Assembly: GCA_964017155.1 (NCBI GenBank) | Contig: OZ024855.1 | Coordinates: forward strand, 4,732,690 to 4,796,689 | Length of the DNA: 64,000 nucleotides | From: Oasisia sp. SBJ-2009 | Taxonomy: Eukaryota; Annelida; Polychaeta; Sabellida; Siboglinidae | Direction: 5' to 3' | In this document: positions 27,001 through 42,000 of the stretch, one piece after another | Numbering within the stretch: position 1 is the first letter of the stretch | Layout of the letters: every line of letters begins with the position of its first letter | The notes under the pieces: generated by a model | What the model was told of the DNA's origin: nothing | Database searches by the model: none | Seen by the model: the letters and a program-made list of their open reading frames with translations, nothing else | Program-made: the position numbers and the translations under genes

Positions 27001-30000
27001 GGCTAATCAAATAATTTTCATATTTCCACGAAAAACTTTAAAACGGATTTTCCTTTTACGACCCAAAAATGATTGAAAATTATTAATATAAATGAAACAT
27101 TAATCATAAGATTATAGCTGTTTTCTAGTCGAATATCCTTGTTAAACAGCGACTGTAGCAAGTACAACAACCGTAAAGAGCACTATTTCTGAAGAAACAT
27201 CTACTCCTCAGCCACCTTCGACTGAATCGGTGATGACGAGTACAGTCGAATTAGAAAGTTCGACATCTACAAGTAAGATCAATATACTCACCTACATATC
27301 ACACATTACGTATGTTGATCAGAGTTGTCCAGACAATTATTTACAATTTTCTAAAAAAAAAAGGCGTTTCCATGAACATTAGAAAAGCGATACCTCCACA
27401 ATCTTACCGCAGCATACTCAATTTGATATAAAACGAAGAAAGAACGAGGCATAGCTTGACAAAACTTGTGTTTTGAAACCGTGAAATTCAATGTAACAGT
27501 CACATGGTGTTTGAGTTTGGTAACTATCAATACATTAATAAATCGACAGTGACTTCGACTCAATCGACAGTGGAGTCTACGGAAACCACGGGTCGTGTGA
27601 CGTCAACAGAAACAATCGCTTCAACTGTTGGCGAAACAACGGCGAGTCCGTCAGAGACTACTAGTGAAGGTAAAGCAGCATATATGAAAACAGTATATTT
27701 TCACATTTCAGTAATATTGTAGATTGGCTAATAATCTATGTCGGTCACCTCGAAATTTGTTATTTAAGCTAAATATTAGAAAACATTTTCCCAGCACAAA
27801 ATTACTCATTTGGAAAGTATGGAATAAAAAATTACATTACATCACCATTGGAAAACATATGTATGTACATGTTTTGATAAAGAACTACGGACAGCAACAA
27901 TATTGTATGCCAACAAAATTAGCGAAACGAAATATCGCTGTCAAAACGAAAGAGCTAGTCTCGAGAGGTGATTGATTGTACAACTATGTGTATAAAGACT
28001 TACTTCTTCAAATATTCAAAGCGGCTTTTGATCTGATGTTTCTGTATACAGCTTCGACCACTGCCTCGGCGGAAACCACTGGAACGACTGAAAGCGTTTC
28101 CTCGGCAGCGACCACAGAAACAGTCGCATCAAGTACGGTCGGAGAAACAACGCAGACTGCTGAAACAACGAGCGAAGGTAAGTGACTTCCATTTCCACCT
28201 GGTAGAGATAATGCACCTCACTATAATTGGGTCAACATTTACTGTCCGTAGATGAACAATTCTGTGTATAAACATTTACTTCTTCACATATGCAAAGCGG
28301 CTTTTAATGTGATGTTGCTGTTGCAGCTTCGACCACTGCCTCGGCGGAAACCACTGGAACGACTGAAAGCGTTTCCTCGGCAGCGACCACAGAAACAGTC
28401 GCATCAAGTACGGTCGGAGAAACAACGCAGACTGCTGAAACAACGAGCGAAGGTAAGTGACTTCCATATCCAACTGATAGATAGAATGCACCTCACTATA
28501 CTTGGGTCAACAATTAATGTCGGTAGATGAACTAGCGGCTACACGATACCTGGCATGTGCGTATCGAAATATGAAAAGTAACACGAAAGAATGACTTGCT
28601 ATACCGTATGGATATGTATTCAAAGTGTTATTAGGTGTGTAAAGTGTTAAGTGTACGAATATTTGCTTGTGGCCAAAGGACGATATTAAAATCATAATAG
28701 AAATGTTAGTACACATAGTTCATCATTTCGTTTTTCTCAGATATGATTGAGAAGATTTTACTAGATAAACAAATATTTTATAGCAACCACTATATCCGGG
28801 GAGAAAACAACTGGGCCAACCGAAACCTCGACGTCAACGGCGGCCACCGAAAGCACCGCACCAAGCACAAGCGAAGAACCGACGACATCCGTCGAATCAA
28901 CGAGCGAAGGTAACATTTCTTTTTAATCGGGCTAATCAAATAATTTTCATATTTCCACGATAAACTTTAAAACGGATTTTCCTTTTACGACCCAAAAATG
29001 ATTGAAAATTATTAATATAAATGAAACATTAATCATAAGATTATAGCTGTTTTCTAGTCGAATATCCTTGTTAAACAGCGACTGTAGCAAGTACAACAAC
29101 CGAAAAGAGCACTATTTCTGAAGAAACATCTACTCCTCCGCCACCTTCGACTGAATCGGTGATGACGAGTACAGTCGAATTAGAAAGTTCGACATCTACA
29201 AGTAAGATCAATATACTCACCTACATATCACACATTACGTATGTTGATCAGAGTTGTCCAGACAATTATTTACAATTTTCTAAAAAAAAAGGCGTTTCCA
29301 TGAACATTAGAAAAGCGATACCTCCACAATCTTACCGCAGCATACTCAATTTGATATAAAACGAAGAAAGAACGAGGCATAGCTTGACAAAACTTGTGTT
29401 TTGAAACCGTGAAATTCAATGTAACAGTCACAAGGTGTTTGAGTTTGGTAACTATCAATACATTAATAAATCGACAGTGACTTCGACTCAATCGACAGTG
29501 GAGTCTACGGAAACCACGGGTCGTGTGACGTCAACAGAAACAATCGCTTCAACTGTTGGCGAAACAACGGCGAGTCCGTCAGAGACTACTAGTGAAGGTA
29601 AAGCAGCATATATGAAAACAGTATATTTTCACATTTCAGTAATATTATAGATTGGCTAATAATCTATGTCGGTCACCTCGAAATGTGTTATTTAGGCTAA
29701 ATATTAGAAAACATTTTCCCAGCACAAAATTACTAATTTGGAAAGTATGGAATAACAAATTACATTACATCACCATTGGAAAACATATGTATGTACATGT
29801 TTTGATAAAGAACTACGGACAGCAACAATATTGTATGCCAACAAAATTAGCGAAACGAAATATCGCTGTCAAAACGAAAGAGCTAGTCTCGAGAGGTGAT
29901 TGATTGTACATCTATGTGTATAAACACTTACTTCTTCAAATATTCAAAGCGGCTTTTGATCTGATGTTTCTGTATACAGCCTCGACCACTGCCTCGGCGG

Positions 30001-33000
30001 AAACCACTGGAACGACTGAAAGCGTTTCCTCGGCAGCGACCACAGAAACAGTCGCATCAAGTACGGTCGGAGAAACAACGCAGACTGCTGAAACAACGAG
30101 CGAAGGTAAGTGTCTTCCATTTCCACCTGGTAGAGATAATGCACCTCACTATAATTGGGTCAACATTTACTGTCGGTAGATGAACAATTCTGTGTATAAA
30201 CATTTACTTCTTCACATATGCAAAGCGGCTTTTAATGTGATGTTGCTGTTGCAGCTTCGACCACTGCCTCGGCGGAAACCACTGGAACGACTGAAAGCGT
30301 TTCCTCGGCAGCGACCACAGAAACAGTCGCATCAAGTACGGTCGGAGAAACAACGCAGACTGCTGAAACAACGAGCGAAGGTAAGTGACTTCCATTTCCA
30401 ACTGATAGATAGAATGCACCTCACTATACTTGGGTCAACAATTAATGTCGGTAGATGAACTAGCGGCTACACGATACCTGGCATGTGCGTATCGAAATAT
30501 GAAAAGTAACACGAAAGAATGACTTGCTATACCGTATGGATATGTATTCAAAGTGTTGTTAGGTGTGTAAAGTGTTAAGTGTACGAAAATTTGCGTGTGG
30601 CCAAAGGACGATATTAAAATCATAATAGAAATGTTAGTACACATAGTTCATCATTTCGTTTTTCTCAGATATGATTGAGAAGATTTTACTAGATAAACAA
30701 ATATTTTATAGCAACCACTATATCCGCGGAGAAAACAACTGGGCCAACCGAAACCTCGACGTCAACGGCGGCCACCGAAAGCACCGCACCAAGCACAAGC
30801 GAAGAACCGACGACATCCGTCGAATCAACGAGCGAAGGTAACATTTCTTTTTAATCGGGCTAATCAAATAATTTTCATATTTCCACGATAAACTTTAAAA
30901 CGGATTTTCCTTTTACGACCCAAAAATGATTGAAAATTATTAATATAAATGAAACATTAATCATAAGATTATAGCTGTTTTCTAGTCGAATATCCTTGTT
31001 AAACAGCGACTGTAGCAAGTACAACAACCGAAAAGAGCACTATTTCTGAAGAAACATCTACTCCTCCGCCACCTTCGACTGAATCGGTGATGACGAGTAC
31101 AGTCGAATTAGAAAGTTCGACATCTACAAGTAAGATCAATATACTCACCTACATATCACACATTACGTATGTTGATCAGAGTTGTCCAGACAATTATTTA
31201 CAATTTTCTAAAAAAAAAAGGCGTTTCCATGAACATTAGAAAAGCGATACCTCCACAATCTTACCGCAGCATACTCAATTTGATATAAAACGAAGAAAGA
31301 ACGAGGCATAGCTTGACAAAACTTGTGTTTTGAAACCGTGAAATTCAATGTAACAGTCACATGGTGTTTGAGTTTGGTAACTATCAATACATTAATAAAT
31401 CGACAGTGACTTCGACTCAATCGACAGTGGAGTCTACGGAAACCACGGGTCGTGTGACGTCAACAGAAACAATCGCTTCAACTGTTGGCGAAACAACGGC
31501 GAGTCCGTCAGAGACTACTAGTGAAGGTAAAGCAGCATATATGAAAACAGTATATTTTCACATTTCAGTAATATTGTAGATTGGCTAATAATCTATGTCG
31601 GTCACCTCGAAATTTGTTATTTAAGCTAAATATTAGAAAACATTTTCCCAGCACAAAATTACTCATTTGGAAAGTATGGAATAAAAAATTACATTACATC
31701 ACCATTGGAAAACATATGTATGTACATGTTTTGATAAAGAACTACGGACAGCAACAATATTGTATGCCAACAAAATTAGCGAAACGAAATATCGCTGTCA
31801 AAACGAAAGAGCTAGTCTCGAGAGGTGATTGATTGTACAACTATGTGTATAAAGACTTACTTCTTCAAATATTCAAAGCGGCTTTTGATCTGATGTTTCT
31901 GTATACAGCTTCGACCACTGCCTCGGCGGAAACCACTGGAACGACTGAAAGCGTTTCCTCGGCAGCGACCACAGAAACAGTCGCATCAAGTACGGTCGGA
32001 GAAACAACGCAGACTGCTGAAACAACGAGCGAAGGTAAGTGACTTCCATTTCCACCTGGTAGAGATAATGCACCTCACTATAATTGGGTCAACATTTACT
32101 GTCCGTAGATGAACAATTCTGTGTATAAACATTTACTTCTTCACATATGCAAAGCGGCTTTTAATGTGATGTTGCTGTTGCAGCTTCGACCACTGCCTCG
32201 GCGGAAACCACTGGAACGACTGAAAGCGTTTCCTCGGCAGCGACCACAGAAACAGTCGCATCAAGTACGGTCGGAGAAACAACGCAGACTGCTGAAACAA
32301 CGAGCGAAGGTAAGTGACTTCCATATCCAACTGATAGATAGAATGCACCTCACTATACTTGGGTCAACAATTAATGTCGGTAGATGAACTAGCGGCTACA
32401 CGATACCTGGCATGTGCGTATCGAAATATGAAAAGTAACACGAAAGAATGACTTGCTATACCGTATGGATATGTATTCAAAGTGTTATTAGGTGTGTAAA
32501 GTGTTAAGTGTACGAATATTTGCTTGTGGCCAAAGGACGATATTAAAATCATAATAGAAATGTTAGTACACATAGTTCATCATTTCGTTTTTCTCAGATA
32601 TGATTGAGAAGATTTTACTAGATAAACAAATATTTTATAGCAACCACTATATCCGGGGAGAAAACAACTGGGCCAACCGAAACCTCGACGTCAACGGCGG
32701 CCACCGAAAGCACCGCACCAAGCACAAGCGAAGAACCGACGACATCCGTCGAATCAACGAGCGAAGGTAACATTTCTTTTTAATCGGGCTAATCAAATAA
32801 TTTTCATATTTCCACGATAAACTTTAAAACGGATTTTCCTTTTACGACCCAAAAATGATTGAAAATTATTAATATAAATGAAACATTAATCATAAGATTA
32901 TAGCTGTTTTCTAGTCGAATATCCTTGTTAAACAGCGACTGTAGCAAGTACAACAACCGAAAAGAGCACTATTTCTGAAGAAACATCTACTCCTCCGCCA

Positions 33001-36000
33001 CCTTCGACTGAATCGGTGATGACGAGTACAGTCGAATTAGAAAGTTCGACATCTACAAGTAAGATCAATATACTCACCTACATATCACACATTACGTATG
33101 TTGATCAGAGTTGTCCAGACAATTATTTACAATTTTCTAAAAAAAAAGGCGTTTCCATGAACATTAGAAAAGCGATACCTCCACAATCTTACCGCAGCAT
33201 ACTCAATTTGATATAAAACGAAGAAAGAACGAGGCATAGCTTGACAAAACTTGTGTTTTGAAACCGTGAAATTCAATGTAACAGTCACAAGGTGTTTGAG
33301 TTTGGTAACTATCAATACATTAATAAATCGACAGTGACTTCGACTCAATCGACAGTGGAGTCTACGGAAACCACGGGTCGTGTGACGTCAACAGAAACAA
33401 TCGCTTCAACTGTTGGCGAAACAACGGCGAGTCCGTCAGAGACTACTAGTGAAGGTAAAGCAGCATATATGAAAACAGTATATTTTCACATTTCAGTAAT
33501 ATTATAGATTGGCTAATAATCTATGTCGGTCACCTCGAAATGTGTTATTTAGGCTAAATATTAGAAAACATTTTCCCAGCACAAAATTATTAATTTGGAA
33601 AGTATGGAATAACAAATTACATTACATCACCATTGGAAAACATATGTATGTACATGTTTTGATAAAGAACTACGGACAGCAACAATATTGTATGCCAACA
33701 AAATTAGCGAAACGAAATATCGCTGTCAAAACGAAAGAGCTAGTCTCGAGAGGTGATTGATTGTACATCTATGTGTATAAACACTTACTTCTTCAAATAT
33801 TCAAAGCGGCTTTTGATCTGATGTTTCTGTATACAGCCTCGACCACTGCCTCGGCGGAAACCACTGGAACGACTGAAAGCGTTTCCTCGGCAGCGACCAC
33901 AGAAACAGTCGCATCAAGTACGGTCGGAGAAACAACGCAGACTGCTGAAACAACGAGCGAAGGTAAGTGTCTTCCATTTCCACCTGGTAGAGATAATGCA
34001 CCTCACTATAATTGGGTCAACATTTACTGTCGGTAGATGAACAATTCTGTGTATAAACATTTACTTCTTCACATATGCAAAGCGGCTTTTAATGTGATGT
34101 TGCTGTTGCAGCTTCGACCACTGCCTCGGCGGAAACCACTGGAACGACTGAAAGCGTTTCCTCGGCAGCGACCACAGAAACAGTCGCATCAAGTACGGTC
34201 GGAGAAACAACGCAGACTGCTGAAACAACGAGCGAAGGTAAGTGACTTCCATTTCCAACTGATAGATAGAATGCACCTCACTATACTTGGGTCAACAATT
34301 AATGTCGGTAGATGAACTAGCGGCTACACGATACCTGGCATGTGCGTATCGAAATATGAAAAGTAACACGAAAGAATGACTTGCTATACCGTATGGATAT
34401 GTATTCAAAGTGTTGTTAGGTGTGTAAAGTGTTAAGTGTACGAAAATTTGCGTGTGGCCAAAGGACGATATTAAAATCATAATAGAAATGTTAGTACACA
34501 TAGTTCATCATTTCGTTTTTCTCAGATATGATTGAGAAGATTTTACTAGATAAACAAATATTTTATAGCAACCACTATATCCGCGGAGAAAACAACTGGG
34601 CCAACCGAAACCTCGACGTCAACGGCGGCCACCGAAAGCACCGCACCAAGCACAAGCGAAGAACCGACGACATCCGTCGAATCAACGAGCGAAGGTAACA
34701 TTTCTTTTTAATCGGGCTAATCAAATAATTTTCATATTTCCACGATAAACTTTAAAACGGATTTTCCTTTTACGACCCAAAAATGATTGAAAATTATTAA
34801 TATAAATGAAACATTAATCATAAGATTATAGCTGTTTTCTAGTCGAATATCCTTGTTAAACAGCGACTGTAGCAAGTACAACAACCGAAAAGAGCACTAT
34901 TTCTGAAGAAACATCTACTCCTCCGCCACCTTCGACTGAATCGGTGATGACGAGTACAGTCGAATTAGAAAGTTCGACATCTACAAGTAAGATCAATATA
35001 CTCACCTACATATCACACATTACGTATGTTGATCAGAGTTGTTCAGACAATTATTTACAATTTTCTAAAAAAAAAGCATTTCCATGAACATTAGAAAAGC
35101 GATACCTCCACAATCTTACCGCAGCATACTCAATTTGATATAAAACGAAGAAAAAACGAGGCATAGCTTGACAAAACTTGTGTTTTGAAACCGTGAAATT
35201 CAATGTAACAGTCACAAGGTGTTTGAGTTTGGTAACTATCAATACATTAATAAATCGACAGTGACTTCGACTCAATCGACAGTGGAGTCTACGGAAACCA
35301 CGGGTCGTGTGACGTCAACAGAAACAATCGCTTCAACTGTTGGCGAAACAACGGCGAGTCCGTCAGAGACTACTAGTGAAGGTAAAGCAGCATATATGAA
35401 AACAGTATATTTTCACATTTCAGTAATATTGTAGATTGGCTAATAATCTATGTCGGTCACCTCGAAATTTGTTATTTAGGCTAAATATTAGAAAACATTT
35501 TCCCAGCACAAAATTACTTATTTGGAAAGTATGGAATAAAAAATTACATTACATAACCATTGGAAAACATATGTATGTACATGTTTTGATAAAGAACTAC
35601 GGACAGCAACAATATTGTATGCCAACAAAATTAGCGAAACGAAATATCGCTGTCAAAACGAAAGAGCTAGTCTCGAGAGGTGATTGATTGTACAACTATG
35701 TGTATAAAGACTTACTTCTTCAAATATTCAAAGCGGCTTTTGATCTGATGTTTCTGTATACAGCTTCGACCACTGCCTCGGCGGAAACCACTGGAACGAC
35801 TGAAAGCGTTTCCTCGGCAGCGACCACAGAAACAGTCGCATCAAGTACGGTCGGAGAAACAACGCAGACTGCTGAAACAACGAGCGAAGGTAAGTGACTT
35901 CCATTTCCACCTGGTAGAGATAATGCACCTCACTATAATTGGGTCAACATTTACTGTCCGTAGATGAACAATTCTGTGTATAAACATTTACTTCTTCACA

Positions 36001-39000
36001 TATGCAAAGCGGCTTTAAATGTGATGTTGCTGTTGCAGCTTCGACCACTGCCTCGGCGGAAACCACTGGAACGACTGAAAGCGTTTCCTCGGCAGCGACC
36101 ACAGAAACAGTCGCATCAAGTACGGTCGGAGAAACAACGCAGACTGCTGAAACAACGAGCGAAGGTAAGTGACTTCCATTTCCAACTGATAGATAGAATG
36201 CACCTCACTATACTTGGGTCAACAATTAATGTCGGTAGATGAACTAGCGGCTACACGATACCTGGCATGTGCGTATCGAAATATGAAAAGTAACACGAAA
36301 GAATGACTTGCTGTACCGTATGGATATGTATTCAAAGTGTTATTAGGTGTGTAAAGTGTTAAGTGTACGAAAATTTGCTTGTGGCCAAAGGACGATATTA
36401 AAATCATAATAGAAATGTTAGTACACATAATTCATCATTTCGTTTTTCTCAGATATGATTGAGAAGATTTTACTAGATAAACAAATATTTTATAGCAACC
36501 ACTATATCCGCGGAGAAAACAACTGGGCCAACCGAAACCTCGACGTCAACGGCGGCCACCGAAAGCACCGCACCAAGCACAAGCGAAGAACCGACGACAT
36601 CCGTCGAATCAACGAGCGAAGGTAACATTTCTTTTTAATCGGGCTAATCAAATAATTTTCATATTTCCACGAAAAACTTTAAAACGGATTTTCCTTTTAC
36701 GACCCAAAAATGATTGAAAATTATTAATATAAATGAAACATTAATCATAAGATTATAGCTGTTTTCTAGTCGAATATCCTTGTTAAACAGCGACTGTAGC
36801 AAGTACAACAACCGAAAAGAGCACTATTTCTGAAGAAACATCTACTCCTCAGCCACCTTCGACTGAATCGGTGATGACGAGTACAGTCGAATTAGAAAGT
36901 TCGACATCTACAAGTAAGATCAATATACTCACCTACATATCACACATTACGTATGTTGATCAGAGTTGTCCAGACAATTATTTACAATTTTCTATAAAAA
37001 AAAGGCGTTTCCATGAACATTAGAAAAGCGATACCTCCACAATCTTACCGCAGCATACTCAATTTGATATAAAACGAAGAAAGAACGAGGCATAGCTTGA
37101 CAAAACTTGTGTTTTGAAACCGTGAAATTCAATGTAACAGTCACATGGTGTTTGAGTTTGGTAACTATCAATACATTAATAAATCGACAGTGACTTCGAC
37201 TCAATCGACAGTGGAGTCTACGGAAACCACGGGTCGTGTGACGTCAACAGAAACAATCGCTTCAACTGTTGGCGAAACAACGGCGAGTCCGTCAGAGACT
37301 ACTAGTGAAGGTAAAGCAGCATATATGAAAACAGTATATTTTCACATTTCAGTAATATTGTAGATTGGCTAATAATCTATGTCGGTCACCTCGAAATTTG
37401 TTATTTAGGCTAAATATTAGAAAACATTTTCCCAGCACAAAATTACTCATTTGGAAAGTATGGAATAAAAAATTACATTACATCACCATTGGAAAACATA
37501 TGTATGTACATGTTTTGATAAAGAACTACGGACAGCAACAATATTGTATGCCAACAAAATTAGCGAAACGAAATATCGCTGTCAAAACGAAAGAGCTAGT
37601 CTCGAGAGGTGATTGATTGTACAACTATGTGTATAAACACTTACTTCTTCAAATATTCAAAGCGGCTTTTGATCTGATGTTTCTGTATACAGCTTCGACC
37701 ACTGCCTCGGCGGAAACCACTGGAACGACTGAAAGCGTTTCCTCGGCAGCGACCACAGAAACAGTCGCATCAAGTACGGTCGGAGAAACAACGCAGACTG
37801 CTGAAACAACGAGCGAAGGTAAGTGACTTCCATTTCCACCTGGTAGAGATAATGCACCTCACTATAATTGGGTCAACATTTACTGTCGGTAGATGAACAA
37901 TTCTGTGTATAAACATTTACTTCTTCACATATGCAAAGCGGCTTTTAATGTGATGTTGCTGTTGCAGCTTCGACCACTGCCTCGGCGGAAACCACTGGAA
38001 CGACTGAAAGCGTTTCCTCGGCAGCGACCACAGAAACAGTCGCATCAAGTACGGTCGGAGAAACAACGCAGACTGCTGAAACAACGAGCGAAGGTAAGTG
38101 ACTTCCATTTCCAACTGATAGATAGAATGCACCTCACTATACTTGGGTCAACAATTAATGTCGGTAGATGAACTAGCGGCTACACGATACCTGGCATGTG
38201 CGTATCGAAATATGAAAAGTAACACGAAAGAATGACTTGCTATACCGTATGGATATGTATTCAAAGTGTTATTAGGTGTGTAAAGTGTTAAGTGTACGAA
38301 AATTTGCTTGTGGCCAAAGGACGATATTAAAATCATAATAGAAATGTTAGTACACATAATTCATCATTTCGTTTTTCTCAGATATGATTGAGAAGATTTT
38401 ACTAGATAAACAAATATTTTCTAGCAACCACTATATCCGCGGAGAAAACAACTGGGCCAACCGAAACCTCGACGTCAACGGCGGCCACCGAAAGCACCGC
38501 ACCAAGCACAAGCGAAGAACCGACGACATCCGTCGAATCAACGAGCGAAGGTAACATTTCTTTTTAATCGGGCTAATCAAATAATTTTCATATTTCCACG
38601 ATAAACTTTAAAACGGATTTTCCTTTTACGACCCAAAAATGATTGAAAATTATTAATATAAATGAAACATTAATCATAAGATTATAGCTGTTTTCTAGTC
38701 GAATATCCTTGTTAAACAGCGACTGTAGCAAGTACAACAACCGAAAAGAGCACTATTTCTGAAGAAACATCTACTCCTCCGCCACCTTCGACTGAATCGG
38801 TGATGACGAGTACAGTCGAATTAGAAAGTTCGACATATACAAGTAAGATCAATATACTCACCTACATATCACACATTACGTATGTTGATCAGAGTTGTCC
38901 AGACAATTATTTACAATTTTCTATAAAAAAAGGCGTTTCCATGAACATTAGAAAAGCGATACCTCCACAATCTTACCGCAGCATACTCAATTTGATATAA

Positions 39001-42000
39001 AACGAAGAAAGAACGAGGCATAGCTTGACAAAACTTGTGTTTTGAAACCGTGAAATTCAATGTAACAGTCACAAGGTGTTTGAGTTTGGTAACTATCAAT
39101 ACATTAATAAATCGACAGTGACTTCGACTCAATCGACAGTGGAGTCTACGGAAACCACGGGTCGTGTGACGTCAACAGAAACAATCGCTTCAACTGTTGG
39201 CGAAACAACGGCGAGTCCGTCAGAGACTACTAGTGAAGGTAAAGCAGCATATATGAAAACAGTATATTTTCACATTTCAGTAATATTGTAGATTGGCTAA
39301 TAATCTATGTCGGTCACCTCGAAATTTGTTATTTAAGCTAAATATTAGAAAACATTTTCCCAGCACAAAATTACTCATTTGGAAAGTATGGAATAAAAAA
39401 TTACATTACATCACCATTGGAAAACATATGTATGTACATGTTTTGATAAAGAACTACGGACAGCAACAATATTGTATGCCAACAAAATTAGCGAAACGAA
39501 ATATCGCTGTCAAAACGAAAGAGCTAGTCTCGAGAGGTGATTGATTGTACAACTATGTGTATAAACACTTACTTCTTCAAATATTCAAAGCGGCTTTTGA
39601 TCTGATGTTTCTGTATACAGCTTCGACCACTGCCTCGGCGGAAACCACTGGAACGACTGAAAGCGTTTCCTCGGCAGCGACCACAGAAACAGTCGCATCA
39701 AGTACGGTCGGAGAAACAACGCAGACTGCTGAAACAACGAGCGAAGGTGACTTCCATTTCCACCTGGTAGAGATAATGCACCTCACTATAATTGGGTCAA
39801 CATTTACTGTCCGTAGATGAACAATTCTGTGTATAAACATTTACTTCTTCACATATGCAAAGCGGCTTTTAATGTGATGTTGCTGTTGCAGCTTCGACCA
39901 CTGCCTCGGCGGAAACCACTGGAACGACTGAAAGCGTTTCCTCGGCAGCGACCACAGAAACAGTCGCATCAAGTACGGTCGGAGAAACAACGCAGACTGC
40001 TGAAACAACGAGCGAAGGTAAGTGACTTCCATTTCCACCTGGTAGAGATAATGCACCTCACTATAATTGGGTCAACATTTACTGTCCGTAGATGAACAAT
40101 TCTGTGTATAAACATTTACTTCTTCACATATGCAAAGCGGCTTTTAATGTGATGTTGCTGTTGCAGCTTCGACCACTGCCTCGGCGGAAACCACTGGAAC
40201 GACTGAAAGCGTTTCCTCGGCAGCGACCACAGAAACAGTCGCATCAAGTACGGTCGGAGAAACAACGCAGACTGCTGAAACAACGAGCGAAGGTAAGTGA
40301 CTTCCATTTCCAACTGATAGATAGAATGCACCTCACTATCCTTGGGTCAACAATTAATGTCGGTAGATGAACTAGCGGCTACACGATACCTGGCATGTGC
40401 GTATCGAAATATGAAAAGTAACACGAAAGAATGACTTGCTATACCGTATGGATATGTATTCAAAGTGTTATTAGGTGTGTAAAGTGTTAAGTGTACGAAC
40501 ATTTGCTTGTGGCCAAAGGACGATATTAAAATCATAATAGAAATGTTAGTACACATAATTCATCATTTCGTTTTTCTCAGATATGATTGAGAAGATTTTA
40601 CTAGATAAACAAATATTTTCTAGCAACCACTATATCCGCGGAGAAAACAACTGGGCCAACCGAAACCTCGACGTCAACGGCGGCCACCGAAAGCACCGCA
40701 CCAAGCACAAGCGAAGAACCGACGACATCCGTCGAATCAACGAGCGAAGGTAACATTTCTTTTTAATCGGGCTAATCAAATAATTTTCATATTTCCACGA
40801 TAAACTTTAAAACGGATTTTCCTTTTACGACCCAAAAATGATTGAAAATTATTAATATAAATGAAACATTAATCATAAGATTATAGCTGTTTTCTAGTCG
40901 AATATCCTTGTTAAACAGCGACTGTAGCAAGTACAACAACCGAAAAGAGCACTATTTCTGAAGAAACATCTACTCCTCCGCCACCTTCGACTGAATCGGT
41001 GATGACGAGTACAGTCGAATTAGAAAGTTCGACATCTACAAGTAAGATCAATATACTCACCTACATATCACACATTACGTATGTTGATCAGAGTTGTCCA
41101 GACAATTATTTACAATTTTCTATAAAAAACAAAAGGCGTTTCCATGAACATTAGAAAAGCGATACCTCCACAATCTTACCGCAGCATACTCAATTTGATA
41201 TAAAACGAAGAAAGAACGAGGCATAGCTTGACAAAACTTGTGTTTTTAAACCGTGAAATTCAATGTAACAGTCACAAGGTGTTTGAGTTTGGTAACTATC
41301 AATACATTAATAAATCGACAGTGACTTCGACTCAATCGACAGTGGAGTCTACGGAAACCACGGGTCGTGTGACGTCAACAGAAACAATCGCTTCAACTGT
41401 TGGCGAAACAACGGCGAGTCCGTCAGAGACTACTAGTGAAGGTAAAGCAGCATATATGAAAACAGTATATTTTCACATTTCAGTAATATTGTAGATTGGC
41501 TAATAATCTATGTCGGTCACCTCGAAATTTGTTATTTAGGCTAAATATTAGAAAACATTTTCCCAGCACAAAATTACTCATTTGGAAAGTATGGAATAAA
41601 AAATTACATTACATCACCATTGGAAAACATATGTATGTACATGTTTTGATAAAGAACTACGGACAGCAACAATATTGTATGCCAACAAAATTAGCGAAAC
41701 GAAATATCGCTGTCAAAACGAAGGAGCTAGTCTCGAGAGGTGATTGATTGTACAACTATGTGTATAAACACTTACTTCTTCAAATATTCAAAGCGGCTTT
41801 TGATCTGATGTTTCTGTATACAGCTTCGACCACTGCCTCGGCGGAAACCACTGGAACGACTGAAAGCGTTTCCTCGGCAGCGACCACAGAAACAGTCGCA
41901 TCAAGTACGGTCGGAGAAACAACGCAGACTGCTGAAACAACGAGCGAAGGTAAGTGACTTCCATTTCCACCTGGTAGAGATAATGCACCTCACTATAATT

